NCBI GenBank assembly: GCA_025459175.1
Contig: JALORC010000004.1
Coordinates: 62,001-126,000, forward strand
Source: Planctomycetota bacterium
Lineage (GTDB): Bacteria; Planctomycetota; UBA1135; UBA2386
Direction: 5' to 3'
DNA length: 64,000 bases
The translations under genes were made by a program, and so were the position numbers. Below, in pieces: positions 25,509 to 34,468 of the stretch (positions are counted from its first letter, which is position 1; each line of letters starts with the position of its first letter). The notes under the pieces were generated by a model. That model was not told where the DNA came from, searched no databases, and saw only the letters and a list, made by a program, of their open reading frames with translations.

Positions 25509-27212
25509 ATGCCTGCCGCCATCGTCTTCGCCTGCGCCACCAGCGACGGACTCGCGCCGATCGCCGGGGCCGCGCCCTGGGACGTGCTGGCGCGGCAGCT
25601 GCCGCGGCTGTTGGTGGCTCGGCTGAACGGGTGCGGCGATCGCGGGGTGCGGTTCTTCCCGTTCCTCGGCCCCGTCGATGGCCAGCGCAGCTTCCTGCGT
25701 CCGCACGAACTGTTCGAGCCGGCGGTGCTCGGTCAGGTGCATCGCCAAGGTGACGTCGAACTGTTGTGCGACAGCATGCTCGAGTCCGGTCGTCTGCGCC
25801 TGCGGCTGATCGACGGCCGCAAGCACACGGTCCGGCACGAACTGCAGCTCGCCTTCGATCCGCGCGCGCCGCTCGACGTGCTGCCGCGGCTCGAGTTCGA
25901 GCTGGCCGAGGCGCTCGGTTGGCAGGGCCGGCCGCAGCCGCCGGTGCGACTGTCGGGCGAGCCGCTCGGTTGGTTCCTGGTGCTCAAGGACGAGCTGTTG
26001 CGCCGCGAGGCCGGCTTGCCGCAGCAGTCCAGCGATCCGTTGCGAGCCGCGCGCCGTTGCCTCGAGCTGCAGCCCGGCGAGCCCGAGATCCAGGATCTGG
26101 TGCTCGACTACTTCGCCAACCTGCTGCGCAGCGGTCTGCACCGCGCCGACGTCGCACGGTTGCTGGCGACGATGGTGCCCGCACTCGCGCACGACGTGAC
26201 CCGCCTCGAACGGCTCGACGCACTGCTGCTCGCTGCCGGTGACGACGGCACGGCGGCGGCGGTGGCCTGTCGCGCGGCGCTGTTGCAGCCCGAACGCAGC
26301 GAGCTGGTCGAGCGCGCCGCGGCGCAGGCGTTCCGTCTCGGTCGCTACGACGACGTGCGCGCCGTCGTCGAGTGCGCGCGTCAGCGCGGCGTCGCCAGTC
26401 CCGCCGCGATCGCGCAGCTCGCCGCCGCCTGCGACCGCGCCGGCGACCACGCGCTGCGCGCGACGCTGGTGCAGCAGCTGGTGGGGCTCGACGACCTGCC
26501 GATCCCGGTGGCGCGGCTGGTGGTGTCGTTCCTGCTCGAGGAGTCGCAGCCGGGAGTGGCGCGCGCGATCGTCGAGCGCGCGCTGCGGCGCGAGCCCGAT
26601 CACGCGATGTTGCACTTCGAGCTCGGCCGCGCCTGTCTGCTGCTCGAGGACGAATCCCACGCGGCGGCGGCCTTGCATCGCGCGCTGCAGATCGGGCTGC
26701 AGCCGGTGCTGGCCGGTCAGGCGCGCCGGTTCCTGCGGCTGTCGTCGGTGCCGGGGCTGTGGGCGGCGGTGCAGCAGGTCGAGCAGGCGATCGCGCGCGG
26801 CGACCTCGACGCGGCATTCGCTGCCGCGCGCGCGATGGTGCGCCGGGCCGCGCGCATGGCGGAAGCGTGGTTCCTGCTCGGCGTGGTGCTGCACAAGCGT
26901 GGACGCCTGCGCCGCGCCGAACGCACGCTGCGGCGCGCGGTGCAGCTCGACACGGATTCGCCGGACGCGCACAACCGGCTCGGCATCCTGCTGGTCTCCA
27001 GTGGGCGCCTCGAGGAAGGCCATCGGCATCTCGAGCGCGCGCACCAGCTGGCGCCGAACGACCCGTCGCCGCTGCTGCACATGGCGCAGGCGTGTGCGCT
27101 GCTCGGGCGGATGGAGGCGGCGGAGGCTTGTGTCGCGGCGGCCGAGAAGATCGGGGCGGAGCCGCAGCTGGTGCAGGCGGTGCGGCGCGAGATCCTGGTG
27201 CGGCCGGCGTAG
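25509..27212 (+). CDS. tetratricopeptide-repeat protein
   Basis: This 567-residue soluble protein has an N-terminal region of about 190 residues with a WDVLARQLPRLLVARLNG start. That resembles a nucleotide- or ligand-binding alpha/beta fold I cannot name. Helical repeats follow from about residue 195 to the end. The best TPRs are near the C-terminus: AEAWFLLGVVLHKRGRLRRA, DAHNRLGILLVSSGRLEEG and PSPLLHMAQACALLGRMEA. TPR arrays mediate protein-protein contacts. Partners are not evident from the neighbourhood, which changes to kynurenine metabolism downstream. There is no signal peptide. Confidence 0.8.
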   Translation: MPAAIVFACATSDGLAPIAGAAPWDVLARQLPRLLVARLNGCGDRGVRFFPFLGPVDGQRSFLRPHELFEPAVLGQVHRQGDVELLCDSMLESGRLRLRLIDGRKHTVRHELQLAFDPRAPLDVLPRLEFELAEALGWQGRPQPPVRLSGEPLGWFLVLKDELLRREAGLPQQSSDPLRAARRCLELQPGEPEIQDLVLDYFANLLRSGLHRADVARLLATMVPALAHDVTRLERLDALLLAAGDDGTAAAVACRAALLQPERSELVERAAAQAFRLGRYDDVRAVVECARQRGVASPAAIAQLAAACDRAGDHALRATLVQQLVGLDDLPIPVARLVVSFLLEESQPGVARAIVERALRREPDHAMLHFELGRACLLLEDESHAAAALHRALQIGLQPVLAGQARRFLRLSSVPGLWAAVQQVEQAIARGDLDAAFAAARAMVRRAARMAEAWFLLGVVLHKRGRLRRAERTLRRAVQLDTDSPDAHNRLGILLVSSGRLEEGHRHLERAHQLAPNDPSPLLHMAQACALLGRMEAAEACVAAAEKIGAEPQLVQAVRREILVRPA

Positions 27213-27289
27213 CGGGCGTCGGGCGGGCCGCGCCGCCACTCCCCGCGTGCTCCTCCGGCAGCCATGGGCTAGAACGACCGCCCGCACCG

Positions 27290-28489
27290 ATGTCGACCTC
27301 ATCCCCTCTGCTGCGCTACCGCGAGCGCTTCCCGATCACGCAGCGGTCCAACTACCTGATCAACAACTCGCTCGGCGCGATGCCGGCCGCGGCGCGCACC
27401 AGCGTGCAGCAGTTCCTCGACCAGTGGGACACGCGAGGCGTGCGGTCGTGGGGCGACGGCTGGTGGGCGCTGCAGGAACAGGTCGGCGATCAGGTCGCGA
27501 GGCTGCTCGGCGTCGCGACCGGTACGGTGACGATGCACCAGAACATCGCGGTGGCGCAGGAGATGATCCTGTCGTGCTTCCGCTTCGACGGGCCGCGGAA
27601 GCGCATCGTCTACGCCGACCGCAATTTCCCGAGCGACCAGTACATCTACGAAGCGCGCGCTGCGCACGGCGCCGAGCTGGTGCGGATCCCGCCGGCCGCC
27701 GACGGCATCTCGACCGACGGCGAACAGGTCGCCGCCGCGATCGACGACCGCACGCTGGTGGTCGCGATCGACCACGTGATGTTCCGCAGCTCGGCGATCG
27801 TCGACCTCGAGCCGATCATGCGCAAGGCGAAGCGGCACGGCGCGTTCGTGGTGCTCGACGTGTTCCACTCGGGTGGCATCGTGCCGCTCGACGCGCACGC
27901 GCTCGCCGCCGACGCGATCGTCGGTGGCGCGCTGAAGTGGATGTGCGGCGGACCCGGCAACTGCTTCCTGTACGTGAGTCCCGAGGCGACCAAGCGCCTG
28001 CGGCCGAGCTTCACCGGCTGGGCCGCGCACAAGCAGCCGTTCGCGTTCTCGCCGGCCGGGCAGGACTATCGCGACGACGGCCAACGCTTCGCGACCGGCA
28101 CGCCGAACGTGCCGGCGCTCTACGCGGGCAAGGAAGGCATCGCGACGCTGCTCGAGGTCGGCATGCCGGCGATCCGCGCCAACAGCCAGCGCATGACGAA
28201 GCTGTTGATCGAGGAAGCGCAACGCGTGGGGCTGGCCATCAAGTCGCCGCTCGACGGCAATCGGCGCGGTGGCCACGTCGCACTCGACGTGCCCGACGGT
28301 TACGCGGTGTGCCAGGCGCTGGGCGCGCGCGAGATCGTCGTCGACTTCCGCCCCGATGCGGGGCTGCGGGTGGCGCCGCACTTCTACAACACCGACCAGG
28401 AGGTCGTGACGGCGGTGCGCGCGATCCGCGAGATCCTCGACCGCGGCGAGCACCGGCCGTTCCTGGCCCAGGCGAAGAAGCCGGGGTGA
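27290..28489 (+). CDS. kynU: kynureninase-like PLP enzyme
   Basis: This 399-residue class-V aminotransferase-fold enzyme has the kynureninase pattern. NNSLGAMP is at residues 25-32, followed by WDTRGVRSWGDGWW. Asp190 in VVLDVFHSGG contacts the PLP nitrogen, and Lys216 in GALKWMCGGPGNCFLYV is the Schiff-base lysine. Kynureninase cleaves kynurenine or 3-hydroxykynurenine to (hydroxy)anthranilate and alanine. The gene directly downstream is a kynurenine formamidase, which strongly supports the assignment. Together they cover two of the three steps from N-formylkynurenine; no tryptophan 2,3-dioxygenase gene is in the window. ATG 27290 is the first Met of the family N-terminus. Confidence 0.82.
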   Translation: MSTSSPLLRYRERFPITQRSNYLINNSLGAMPAAARTSVQQFLDQWDTRGVRSWGDGWWALQEQVGDQVARLLGVATGTVTMHQNIAVAQEMILSCFRFDGPRKRIVYADRNFPSDQYIYEARAAHGAELVRIPPAADGISTDGEQVAAAIDDRTLVVAIDHVMFRSSAIVDLEPIMRKAKRHGAFVVLDVFHSGGIVPLDAHALAADAIVGGALKWMCGGPGNCFLYVSPEATKRLRPSFTGWAAHKQPFAFSPAGQDYRDDGQRFATGTPNVPALYAGKEGIATLLEVGMPAIRANSQRMTKLLIEEAQRVGLAIKSPLDGNRRGGHVALDVPDGYAVCQALGAREIVVDFRPDAGLRVAPHFYNTDQEVVTAVRAIREILDRGEHRPFLAQAKKPG

Positions 28490-28494
28490 TCACG

Positions 28495-29136
28495 ATGCGC
28501 CTCTTCGACATCAGCGAACCGATCGAGTCACGGTCGGCGACGTTCCCCGGCGACACGCCGTTCAGTCAGGAATGGGTCGCGCGGCAGGAGCGCGGCGCGT
28601 CGTGCAACGTCAGCACGATCCGGATGTCGGTACACGTCGGCACGCACACCGATGCGCCGCTGCACTTCGACGTCGCCGGGCCCGACATCGCCAGCGTGCA
28701 GCTGGATGCGTATCTGGGGCGCTGCCGGGTCGTCGAGGTGCGTGGGGAAGGCTCACCGAGCCTGATCCCGGCCTCGGCGTTGACGTCGGAAGTGCTGCGC
28801 GGGGCGGAACGGATCCTGTTCCGCACGCGGAGCGAGCACGATCACCGGGTGTGGGATCCGGCGTTCACGGCGGTCGGGCCGGAGGCGGCGAAGGTGTTGG
28901 TCGCGGCCGGCATCAAGCTGGTCGGCATCGACACGCCGAGCATGGACCATGCGGACAGCAAGGAGCTCGACGGGCATCATTTGTTGTACGAAGGTGGGGT
29001 CGCGATCCTCGAGAACATCGATCTGCGCGCGGTGCCGGTCGGCGACTACGAGTTGATCGCGCTGCCGCTGAAGATCGTCAACGGCGACAGCAGCCCGGTG
29101 CGGGCGGTGCTGCGCGAGTTGGCGCGGCGAGATTGA
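28495..29136 (+). CDS. kynB: kynurenine formamidase / cyclase-family amidohydrolase
   Basis: This 213-residue metal-dependent amidohydrolase starts MRLFDISEPIESRSATFPGD. The metal site HVGTHTDAPLHF (His47, His51, Asp53, His57) is the signature of the KynB/cyclase family. The later GIDTPSMDHADSKELDGHH contains a further conserved region. KynB hydrolyses N-formylkynurenine to kynurenine and formate. It lies five bases after kynU, with GGGGTGA as ribosome-binding site overlapping the kynU stop. GTG 28486 in frame is an alternative start. The length equals that of characterised KynB proteins. Confidence 0.88.
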   Translation: MRLFDISEPIESRSATFPGDTPFSQEWVARQERGASCNVSTIRMSVHVGTHTDAPLHFDVAGPDIASVQLDAYLGRCRVVEVRGEGSPSLIPASALTSEVLRGAERILFRTRSEHDHRVWDPAFTAVGPEAAKVLVAAGIKLVGIDTPSMDHADSKELDGHHLLYEGGVAILENIDLRAVPVGDYELIALPLKIVNGDSSPVRAVLRELARRD

Positions 29137-29328
29137 GGTGCGCTGGCGGGTCGATTGCGGATCGCTCTCCACTCCCTTGCTGCTGGGCACCGCGATAGCA
29201 TTCGCCGCAGCTGGCCAACGGTGAATCGCCCGTTTCCTCGGTAGAGCAACTTGCTGGAGCCCGGCCGAACGGAGACGCGTCGCTCCGTGCTTGCTCCGCT
29301 GCCCCCGGAAGAACCCACGAGAGTTCCC

Positions 29329-31824
29329 ATGCTCGTTCGCTTGCTGTCGATGGTGCTCGGAGCCTCGGTCTCACTGTCTGCCCAGTGTGAGCTGCGCTGG
29401 CAGCCAAGCACTGGCTACCCAGGCACCGACGCCCAGGTCCTGGCGTCGACCATGTGGGACCCGGACGGCAGCGGACCGGCGCCGGCGGTCCCGGTGTTGG
29501 CCGGTGAGTTCGCGATCTGTGGCAACACATTCGCCAATGGCGTGGCCGTGCAGTCGCCGGCCGGGGATGCGTGGCTGCCGCTCGGCACGGGCATCACGGG
29601 CTCGGTGCGAGCGCTGCTGCCGTTGCCCGATGGCGAACTGATCGCGGCCGGCGTCTTCACGCAGGCTGGTGGCAGTCCGGTGGCCAACGTCGCGAAGTGG
29701 AGTGGTGGGCAGTGGCTGCCACTCGGTGCTGGCGTCGGTGGCGTCGTCAACTCGGTCGCGCGGTTGCCGACTGGCGACCTGGTGGTCGGCGGGGACTTTG
29801 CGACAGCGGGTGGTGCCCCGGCGAGGAATCTGGCGCGCTGGGACGGGTTTGCCTGGCATCCCTTCGGCGCCGGCACCGATGCGCCGGTGATGGCGATGGC
29901 GGTTGGCCTCGACGGAGCGCTCTACGTCGGAGGCCCGTTCTGGTCGGTGGACGGGGTGCCAGCGGCGCACATCGCTTCTTGGCGGAACGGGGTGTGGACT
30001 GAAATCGGTGGTGGTGTGCCTGCGTACGGTGTGTCCTCGATGTGCATCATGCCCGGGGGCGACCTGGTGATCGGGCACAACAATCTCGTTGCGAGGTGGA
30101 ACGGGCTGTTCTGGTCGGATTTGCACGTGCCCATGGGGAACGCGGTCAGGGCGGTGCGACCAGGGCTTGCGGGTGAGATCTGGTGTGGCACGGGACCGGC
30201 GTTTGCGCAGTTGTTGCGCTGGCAAGCCGGAACCTGGACCGGGTGCGTCCGCGTGTTGTTGCCGCTCGCCAATCCATCGATCGCCACGGTCCTGCCTCTG
30301 CCGGGCGGCGATGTGATGGCTGGCGGCAACTTCACTGCCCGAGCCCCGTATGGTCCGCAGACGCCGTGGGGGCCGGTAGCCAGGATCGGGGCGCTGCATC
30401 GAGTGCTCCGCTGGGACGGGCAGGCAGCACATTCCCTCGGCGCGGGTTTCGACTCCCAGGTGCGTGGCCTGGCACAGGGCCTCGGGGCCGACATCCTCGC
30501 GTGTGGGAGTTTCGAGGCGGCCGGGGATGATGAACTACGCGGCGTGGCCCGCTGGGCAGCGGGGGTGTGGCAGTGGGCCGGCGCAACTCCGGGCGTCGTG
30601 TTCTGGCCTGCGCTGGAGGGGGCGCATTCCATCGCTCCAGTTGCCAATGGCGGCGTGGTCGTGGCTGGTCGCTTCTTCGCTTCTTCAGGCTCCGGCTACA
30701 CCGTCCATCAAGCAGCTCTGATCACGCCTTCGAGTACGACGAGGCACATACCCAGTTTCGCGAGCACCGTGTTCACCGACCTCGCTGGAAGAGCCGTCAT
30801 TCGACTCGATGACGGGCAGCTCGTGGTCGGTGCTGACGCCGGCATCTACTCCGTGAGTCCCCAGGGAATCTTCGCCTGGATATCAGGTCAGGGGTGCAAG
30901 GATCTCTGCTCGACCGAGAGTGGAGATTTGTTGATCGCACGTCACGACACGGTCGGCTTCGGAATCGGCAGCGCGTGGACCCAGATCGGCCCGTCCTTCA
31001 GCAACGGCGGCTACGGCTCTCATCTCTACTGCGTGCGTTCGACAAGGCACGGCCCCGTGGTCGGGGGCATGTTCGACGCCGTGGGGACCACGGCCGCCCA
31101 CGGCATTGCCCGTTGGGACGGGGGCGCCTGGCGGTCTTTGGGGAGTGGGGTGGACGGTTGGGTCAACACCTTGGTCGAGTTGCCGAACGGCGATCTGCTG
31201 GTCGGCGGTGAGTTCTCGACCGCGGGTGGTGTGCCTGCGGCGAACCTGGCTCGCTGGAACGGGTCGACCTGGTCGCCGATCGCCGGTGGTGGCACCAACG
31301 GTCCGGTGGACGCGCTGCTGTTGGCTGGCGACGGCACGGTCTGGGTCGGAGGTGACTTCACCAGGGCCGGCGCGGAGGCTTGTGGCTACATCGCCCGACT
31401 GGCGACCCCGTGTATGGCGACCGCCGTGTCGTTCGGCACTGGCTGCACCGGGAGTGGCGGTGTCGGGCGGCTGCAGGCGACCTCGTTGCCGTGGCTCGGG
31501 TCCGACTTCCGTTCGCGCGCCGACGGCCTGCCGAGCCTGGGCCTGGCAGTGGTCGTCAACGGACTGTCGACCTGGACGCTACCGCTCTCGTCGGTGCTGC
31601 CGATCGGCTTGCCTGGATGCGAACTGCGTGCGACGCCGGATGTGCTCGACATCGCGCTGGCAGTCGGTGGGACAGCCATGCTGCGGTTGCCATTGCCGTC
31701 GTCGACGGTGTGGACGGGGCAGCAGCTGTTCCAGCAGGTGGTGTCCCTCGAACTCGATGCCTTCGGCAACCTGGCGGCAGCTACGTCGACCGACGCGCTG
31801 TCGCTCATGGTCGGCGGCATGTGA
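29329..31824 (+). CDS. large secreted beta-propeller protein
   Basis: This 831-residue protein has a signal peptide (MLVRLLSMVLGASVSLSAQ). About ten repeats follow of the type VANVAKWSGGQWLPLGAGV and LVVGGDFATAGGAPARNLARW. They resemble delta-60/kelch-like propeller blades known in planctomycete surface proteins. The last 130 residues are the secreted-protein module with GTGCTGSGGVGRL, LPGCELRATPD and a TSTDALSLMVGG end. The protein probably lies on the cell surface or is released; no catalytic residues are seen. Base composition in the middle is less GC-rich than that of its neighbours, which may mean foreign origin or relaxed codon use. It stands alone after kynB. Confidence 0.75.
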   Translation: MLVRLLSMVLGASVSLSAQCELRWQPSTGYPGTDAQVLASTMWDPDGSGPAPAVPVLAGEFAICGNTFANGVAVQSPAGDAWLPLGTGITGSVRALLPLPDGELIAAGVFTQAGGSPVANVAKWSGGQWLPLGAGVGGVVNSVARLPTGDLVVGGDFATAGGAPARNLARWDGFAWHPFGAGTDAPVMAMAVGLDGALYVGGPFWSVDGVPAAHIASWRNGVWTEIGGGVPAYGVSSMCIMPGGDLVIGHNNLVARWNGLFWSDLHVPMGNAVRAVRPGLAGEIWCGTGPAFAQLLRWQAGTWTGCVRVLLPLANPSIATVLPLPGGDVMAGGNFTARAPYGPQTPWGPVARIGALHRVLRWDGQAAHSLGAGFDSQVRGLAQGLGADILACGSFEAAGDDELRGVARWAAGVWQWAGATPGVVFWPALEGAHSIAPVANGGVVVAGRFFASSGSGYTVHQAALITPSSTTRHIPSFASTVFTDLAGRAVIRLDDGQLVVGADAGIYSVSPQGIFAWISGQGCKDLCSTESGDLLIARHDTVGFGIGSAWTQIGPSFSNGGYGSHLYCVRSTRHGPVVGGMFDAVGTTAAHGIARWDGGAWRSLGSGVDGWVNTLVELPNGDLLVGGEFSTAGGVPAANLARWNGSTWSPIAGGGTNGPVDALLLAGDGTVWVGGDFTRAGAEACGYIARLATPCMATAVSFGTGCTGSGGVGRLQATSLPWLGSDFRSRADGLPSLGLAVVVNGLSTWTLPLSSVLPIGLPGCELRATPDVLDIALAVGGTAMLRLPLPSSTVWTGQQLFQQVVSLELDAFGNLAAATSTDALSLMVGGM

Positions 31825-31908
31825 GATCGCATCACGTCTGGCCTGACGGTCGCCGGGAGCCGCCGGTGACGGGCCCGTGGTGTGCGGCGTTCGACCGGCA
31901 CCGACCGT

Positions 31909-32943
31909 TCACACGGCGAGCGCCAGCGCGAGCCCGCCGGCGCTGACGAGCAGCGTCAGCAGCAGCGTCAACAGCAGCGGCCGCCAGCCGACGCTGCGCA
32001 GCTCGCGCAGTGGCGCCTGCAGACCGAGCCCCGCCATCGCCAGCAGCATCAGCGTGCTCTGGCCATCGCGCAGCGTCGGCACGAGGCCGTTCGGCACGAG
32101 GCCGGCTGCGGCGAGGGCGCCGACCACTGCGAACGCACCGACGAACCACGGCAGCGGCGGGCGCTGCGCACGAACTGCCGCGGCGTGGTCCGGGATGACG
32201 TGCCGCTGCCAGCGCCGCAGCCGCGGCAGCAACAGCACCAGCGGCAACAGGAACAGCACGCGCAGCAGCTTGAACAGCGTCGCCATCGCGTTGCCTTCGT
32301 CGCCGATCGCCGCGCCGGCGGCGAGCGCCTGCGCGACCTCGTGCAGCGAACCGCCGGCCCACATACCGCTGGTCGCCGGCGACAGCGCGAGCGCCTTGGC
32401 CAGCGGCGGCAGCACCAGCAACAGCGCCGTGCCGGCGAGCGTCACCAGCACGATCGCGGCCGGCGCGCTGCGCGCCCGGCTCGGCGCAGCGGCATCGGCG
32501 GCGGCGATCGCCGCCGCACCACAGATCGCGTGACCGGCCGCGAGCAGCAGGCCGAGGTCGCGGTCGACGCCGAGCGCGCGCGCGAGCCAGTGCCCGCACA
32601 GCAGCGTGCCCACGACCAGCGCGCTGACGCCGAGCAGATGGCCGGTGCCGAGCGTGGTCAGCGGCACGAGGCCGAGCCGCCAGCCGGACAGCACGATGCC
32701 GACGCGCAGCAGCGTGCGGCAGGCGCAGGCGATGCCCGGTAGGCAGCGGGCCGGGGGCGTCCAGAACTGAGCCGCGGCGAGGCCGAGCAGCAGCGCCAGC
32801 AGGGTCGGTTCCACTGGGACATCGGCCAAAGCCAGCGCCGCGCCCAGCAGCGCGGCGCCGAGCGCCAGGGCGCTGACGGCGGCGAGGCCGGGGCCGAGGG
32901 CGGCGAGACCGGCGAGTCGCTGGTGGAGGTTCACGGGGATCAC
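31909..32943 (-). CDS. YeiH-family (UPF0324) putative anion exporter
   Basis: This 344-residue membrane protein has 9-11 predicted helices. It carries the family signature GHAICGAAAIAAADA in the middle and SLHEVAQALAAG afterwards, with GDEGNAMATLFKLLRVLFLLP. This is the Cons_hypoth698/YeiH pattern. The family is annotated as putative sulfate or sulfite-related exporters; direct biochemical evidence is limited. It is divergently transcribed from a LysR regulator, as in the yeiH-yeiE pair of enterobacteria, with only 62 bp between the starts. Confidence 0.85.
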   Translation of the reverse strand: MIPVNLHQRLAGLAALGPGLAAVSALALGAALLGAALALADVPVEPTLLALLLGLAAAQFWTPPARCLPGIACACRTLLRVGIVLSGWRLGLVPLTTLGTGHLLGVSALVVGTLLCGHWLARALGVDRDLGLLLAAGHAICGAAAIAAADAAAPSRARSAPAAIVLVTLAGTALLLVLPPLAKALALSPATSGMWAGGSLHEVAQALAAGAAIGDEGNAMATLFKLLRVLFLLPLVLLLPRLRRWQRHVIPDHAAAVRAQRPPLPWFVGAFAVVGALAAAGLVPNGLVPTLRDGQSTLMLLAMAGLGLQAPLRELRSVGWRPLLLTLLLTLLVSAGGLALALAV

Positions 32944-32963
32944 GTTGGCCTACGGAGACCAAT

Positions 32964-32987
32964 CCATCCAACGGAACGTTTCGATGG
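32964..32987. promoter_or_regulatory. candidate LysR operator between divergent genes
   Basis: Nested inverted repeats lie at the middle of the 62-bp intergenic space: CCATC (32964-32968) with GATGG (32983-32987), and AACG-GAA-CGTT (32970-32980). The position between yeiH-like and lysR-like starts fits autoregulation plus divergent control (inference). Confidence 0.4.
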
Positions 32988-33005
32988 TTACGATCGACTC
33001 AATCG

Positions 33006-33944
33006 ATGATCACCCTGCGCCAGCTCGAGATCTTCCTCGCCGTCGCGCGCGCCGAACACGTCACCGAGGCGGCGAAGGAGCTGCACCTGTCGCAGTCGGC
33101 GGTCAGTGCGGCGCTGGCCGAACTGACCGAGCAGCTCGGTGGGCCGTTGTTCGATCGCGACGGCCGTCGCATCGTGCGCAATGCGCGCGGGCGGCGACTG
33201 CAGGACGAGGCCGCCGACCTGCTGCAGCGCGCGCACGACCTGCAGCGCAGCTTCCGCGGCGATCGCGAAGTGCGCGGCACGCTGCGCGTCGGCGCCAGTT
33301 CGACGATCGGCATGTATCTGCTGCCGGAGCAGATCGCGCGCTTCGCCGCGGCCCACGACGGCGTCGATGTCGACCTCGAGATCGGCAACAGCGCGGTGAT
33401 CGAGGACAAGCTGGTCGCGCGGGCGCTGGACCTCGGCTTCATCGAGGGTCCTTCGAAGCGGCCCGAACTGGTCGCCGTGCCGTGGCGCGTCGACGAGCTG
33501 GCGGTGTTCGTGCGGAAGGGTGATCCGCTGGCGAAGCGGCGGCGGCGGCTCACGGTCGCCGACCTCGCGGGGCTGCGCTGGGTGTCGCGGGAAGCCGGTT
33601 CCGGCACGCGCGCGGTGTTCGAGGCCGCGCTACGGGCGCACGACCAGCAGGTGGCGCCGGCGGTGACGATGGGCCACAGCGAGGCGGTGAAGGCGGCGGT
33701 GCGCGCCGGGCTCGGGGTCGGCTGCCTGTCGACGCTGGCGATCCGGGTCGAGCTGGACAGTGGGGCGTTCGTGCGGCTCCGGGTCGACGGGCTCGACCTG
33801 ACGCGGCGCCTGTGGCGCCTCAGCCGTCGGAGCGGCTACCAGAGCGCGCTGCAGCGGGCGTTCGCAAGTTTCGGTGCTGACGAAGGTTCCGTGCCCGGTG
33901 TCGGCCGCGGCCGGCGGTCGCTCGAATCGAGAGATCGTAAGTGA
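33006..33944 (+). CDS. LysR-family transcriptional regulator
   Basis: This 312-residue LysR regulator has an N-terminal winged helix with MITLRQLEIFLAVARAEHVTEAAKELHLSQSAVSAAL. The type-2 periplasmic-binding effector domain starts near LRVGASSTIGMYLLP. It resembles the YeiE/CysB-like subgroup that senses small anions and activates an adjacent YeiH-type gene. Its divergent position relative to that transporter supports this. The C-terminal tail after residue 285 is rich in Gly, Arg and Ser. The stop codon falls inside the first of four hip operator-like motifs, so the downstream promoter starts very close. Confidence 0.88.
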   Translation: MITLRQLEIFLAVARAEHVTEAAKELHLSQSAVSAALAELTEQLGGPLFDRDGRRIVRNARGRRLQDEAADLLQRAHDLQRSFRGDREVRGTLRVGASSTIGMYLLPEQIARFAAAHDGVDVDLEIGNSAVIEDKLVARALDLGFIEGPSKRPELVAVPWRVDELAVFVRKGDPLAKRRRRLTVADLAGLRWVSREAGSGTRAVFEAALRAHDQQVAPAVTMGHSEAVKAAVRAGLGVGCLSTLAIRVELDSGAFVRLRVDGLDLTRRLWRLSRRSGYQSALQRAFASFGADEGSVPGVGRGRRSLESRDRK

Positions 33945-34085
33945 TCGAAAGCGGCGGCCTTTGCCGATTAAACGATCGTTCATGATCGATAAAGGTCGAT
34001 GGAGCCGCAGCGATGTCCATGCTACAGTCCGATTACAAGTGATCGATTCGGTGCTGATGGACGCCATTCCTGATCACTCGTGATC
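33933..34085. promoter_or_regulatory. four-copy operator array upstream of hipB
   Basis: Four 14-bp near-palindromes of form GATNNY-NN-RTGATC occur at 33933-33946, 33974-33987, 34031-34044 and 34072-34085. The sequences are GATCGTAAGTGATC, GATCGTTCATGATC, GATTACAAGTGATC and GATCACTCGTGATC. Start-to-start spacings are 41, 57 and 41 bp. The last copy ends 2 bp before the hipB ATG and so covers its ribosome-binding region; the first covers the lysR stop. HipB proteins bind several operators cooperatively upstream of hipBA, so this is the expected autoregulatory region. The region is clearly AT-richer than its surroundings. Confidence 0.75.
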
Positions 34086-34087
34086 CC

Positions 34088-34468
34088 ATGAAGATCCAGT
34101 CGTTGACCCCGACGCTCCAGGTGCTGAAGGAACTCGGCCTGCGGCTGGCCCGGTTGCGCAAGCAGCAGGGTCTGAGCCAGGAGCAGCTCGCCGCGGCGGC
34201 GGGGGTCGGCATCGCGACCCTGCGGCGCATCGAGGACGGCAAGGACGGCAAGCTCGGCTCGTGGACGCGGCTGTTGCTGGCGCTGCACCAGGATGCGGCA
34301 CTCGATCAGCTGCTGCCCGAGACCGTGCGTTCGCCGCTGGTCGAGGTGAAGGGCCGGCGCGCGAGCCGCGCCCGGGCCGCGAAGGCGCGGCCGCCGCTCG
34401 ATGGCGCGGGTTCGCCGTCGAGCGGTGACGACCCACCGGGCTTCGTCTGGGGAGACCAGCGCCGATGA
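34088..34468 (+). CDS. hipB: HipB-like XRE-family antitoxin/regulator
   Basis: This 126-residue protein has a lambda-repressor-type helix-turn-helix: LGLRLARLRKQQGLSQEQLAAAAGVGIATLRRIEDG, residues 16-51. It has a family-typical ALHQDAALDQLLPE after it. The C-terminal 40 residues are basic and Pro-rich, longer than in E. coli HipB. As antitoxin it should bind HipA and repress the hipBA promoter through the operator array just upstream. Its stop overlaps the hipA start (ATGA). Confidence 0.85.
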   Translation: MKIQSLTPTLQVLKELGLRLARLRKQQGLSQEQLAAAAGVGIATLRRIEDGKDGKLGSWTRLLLALHQDAALDQLLPETVRSPLVEVKGRRASRARAAKARPPLDGAGSPSSGDDPPGFVWGDQRR

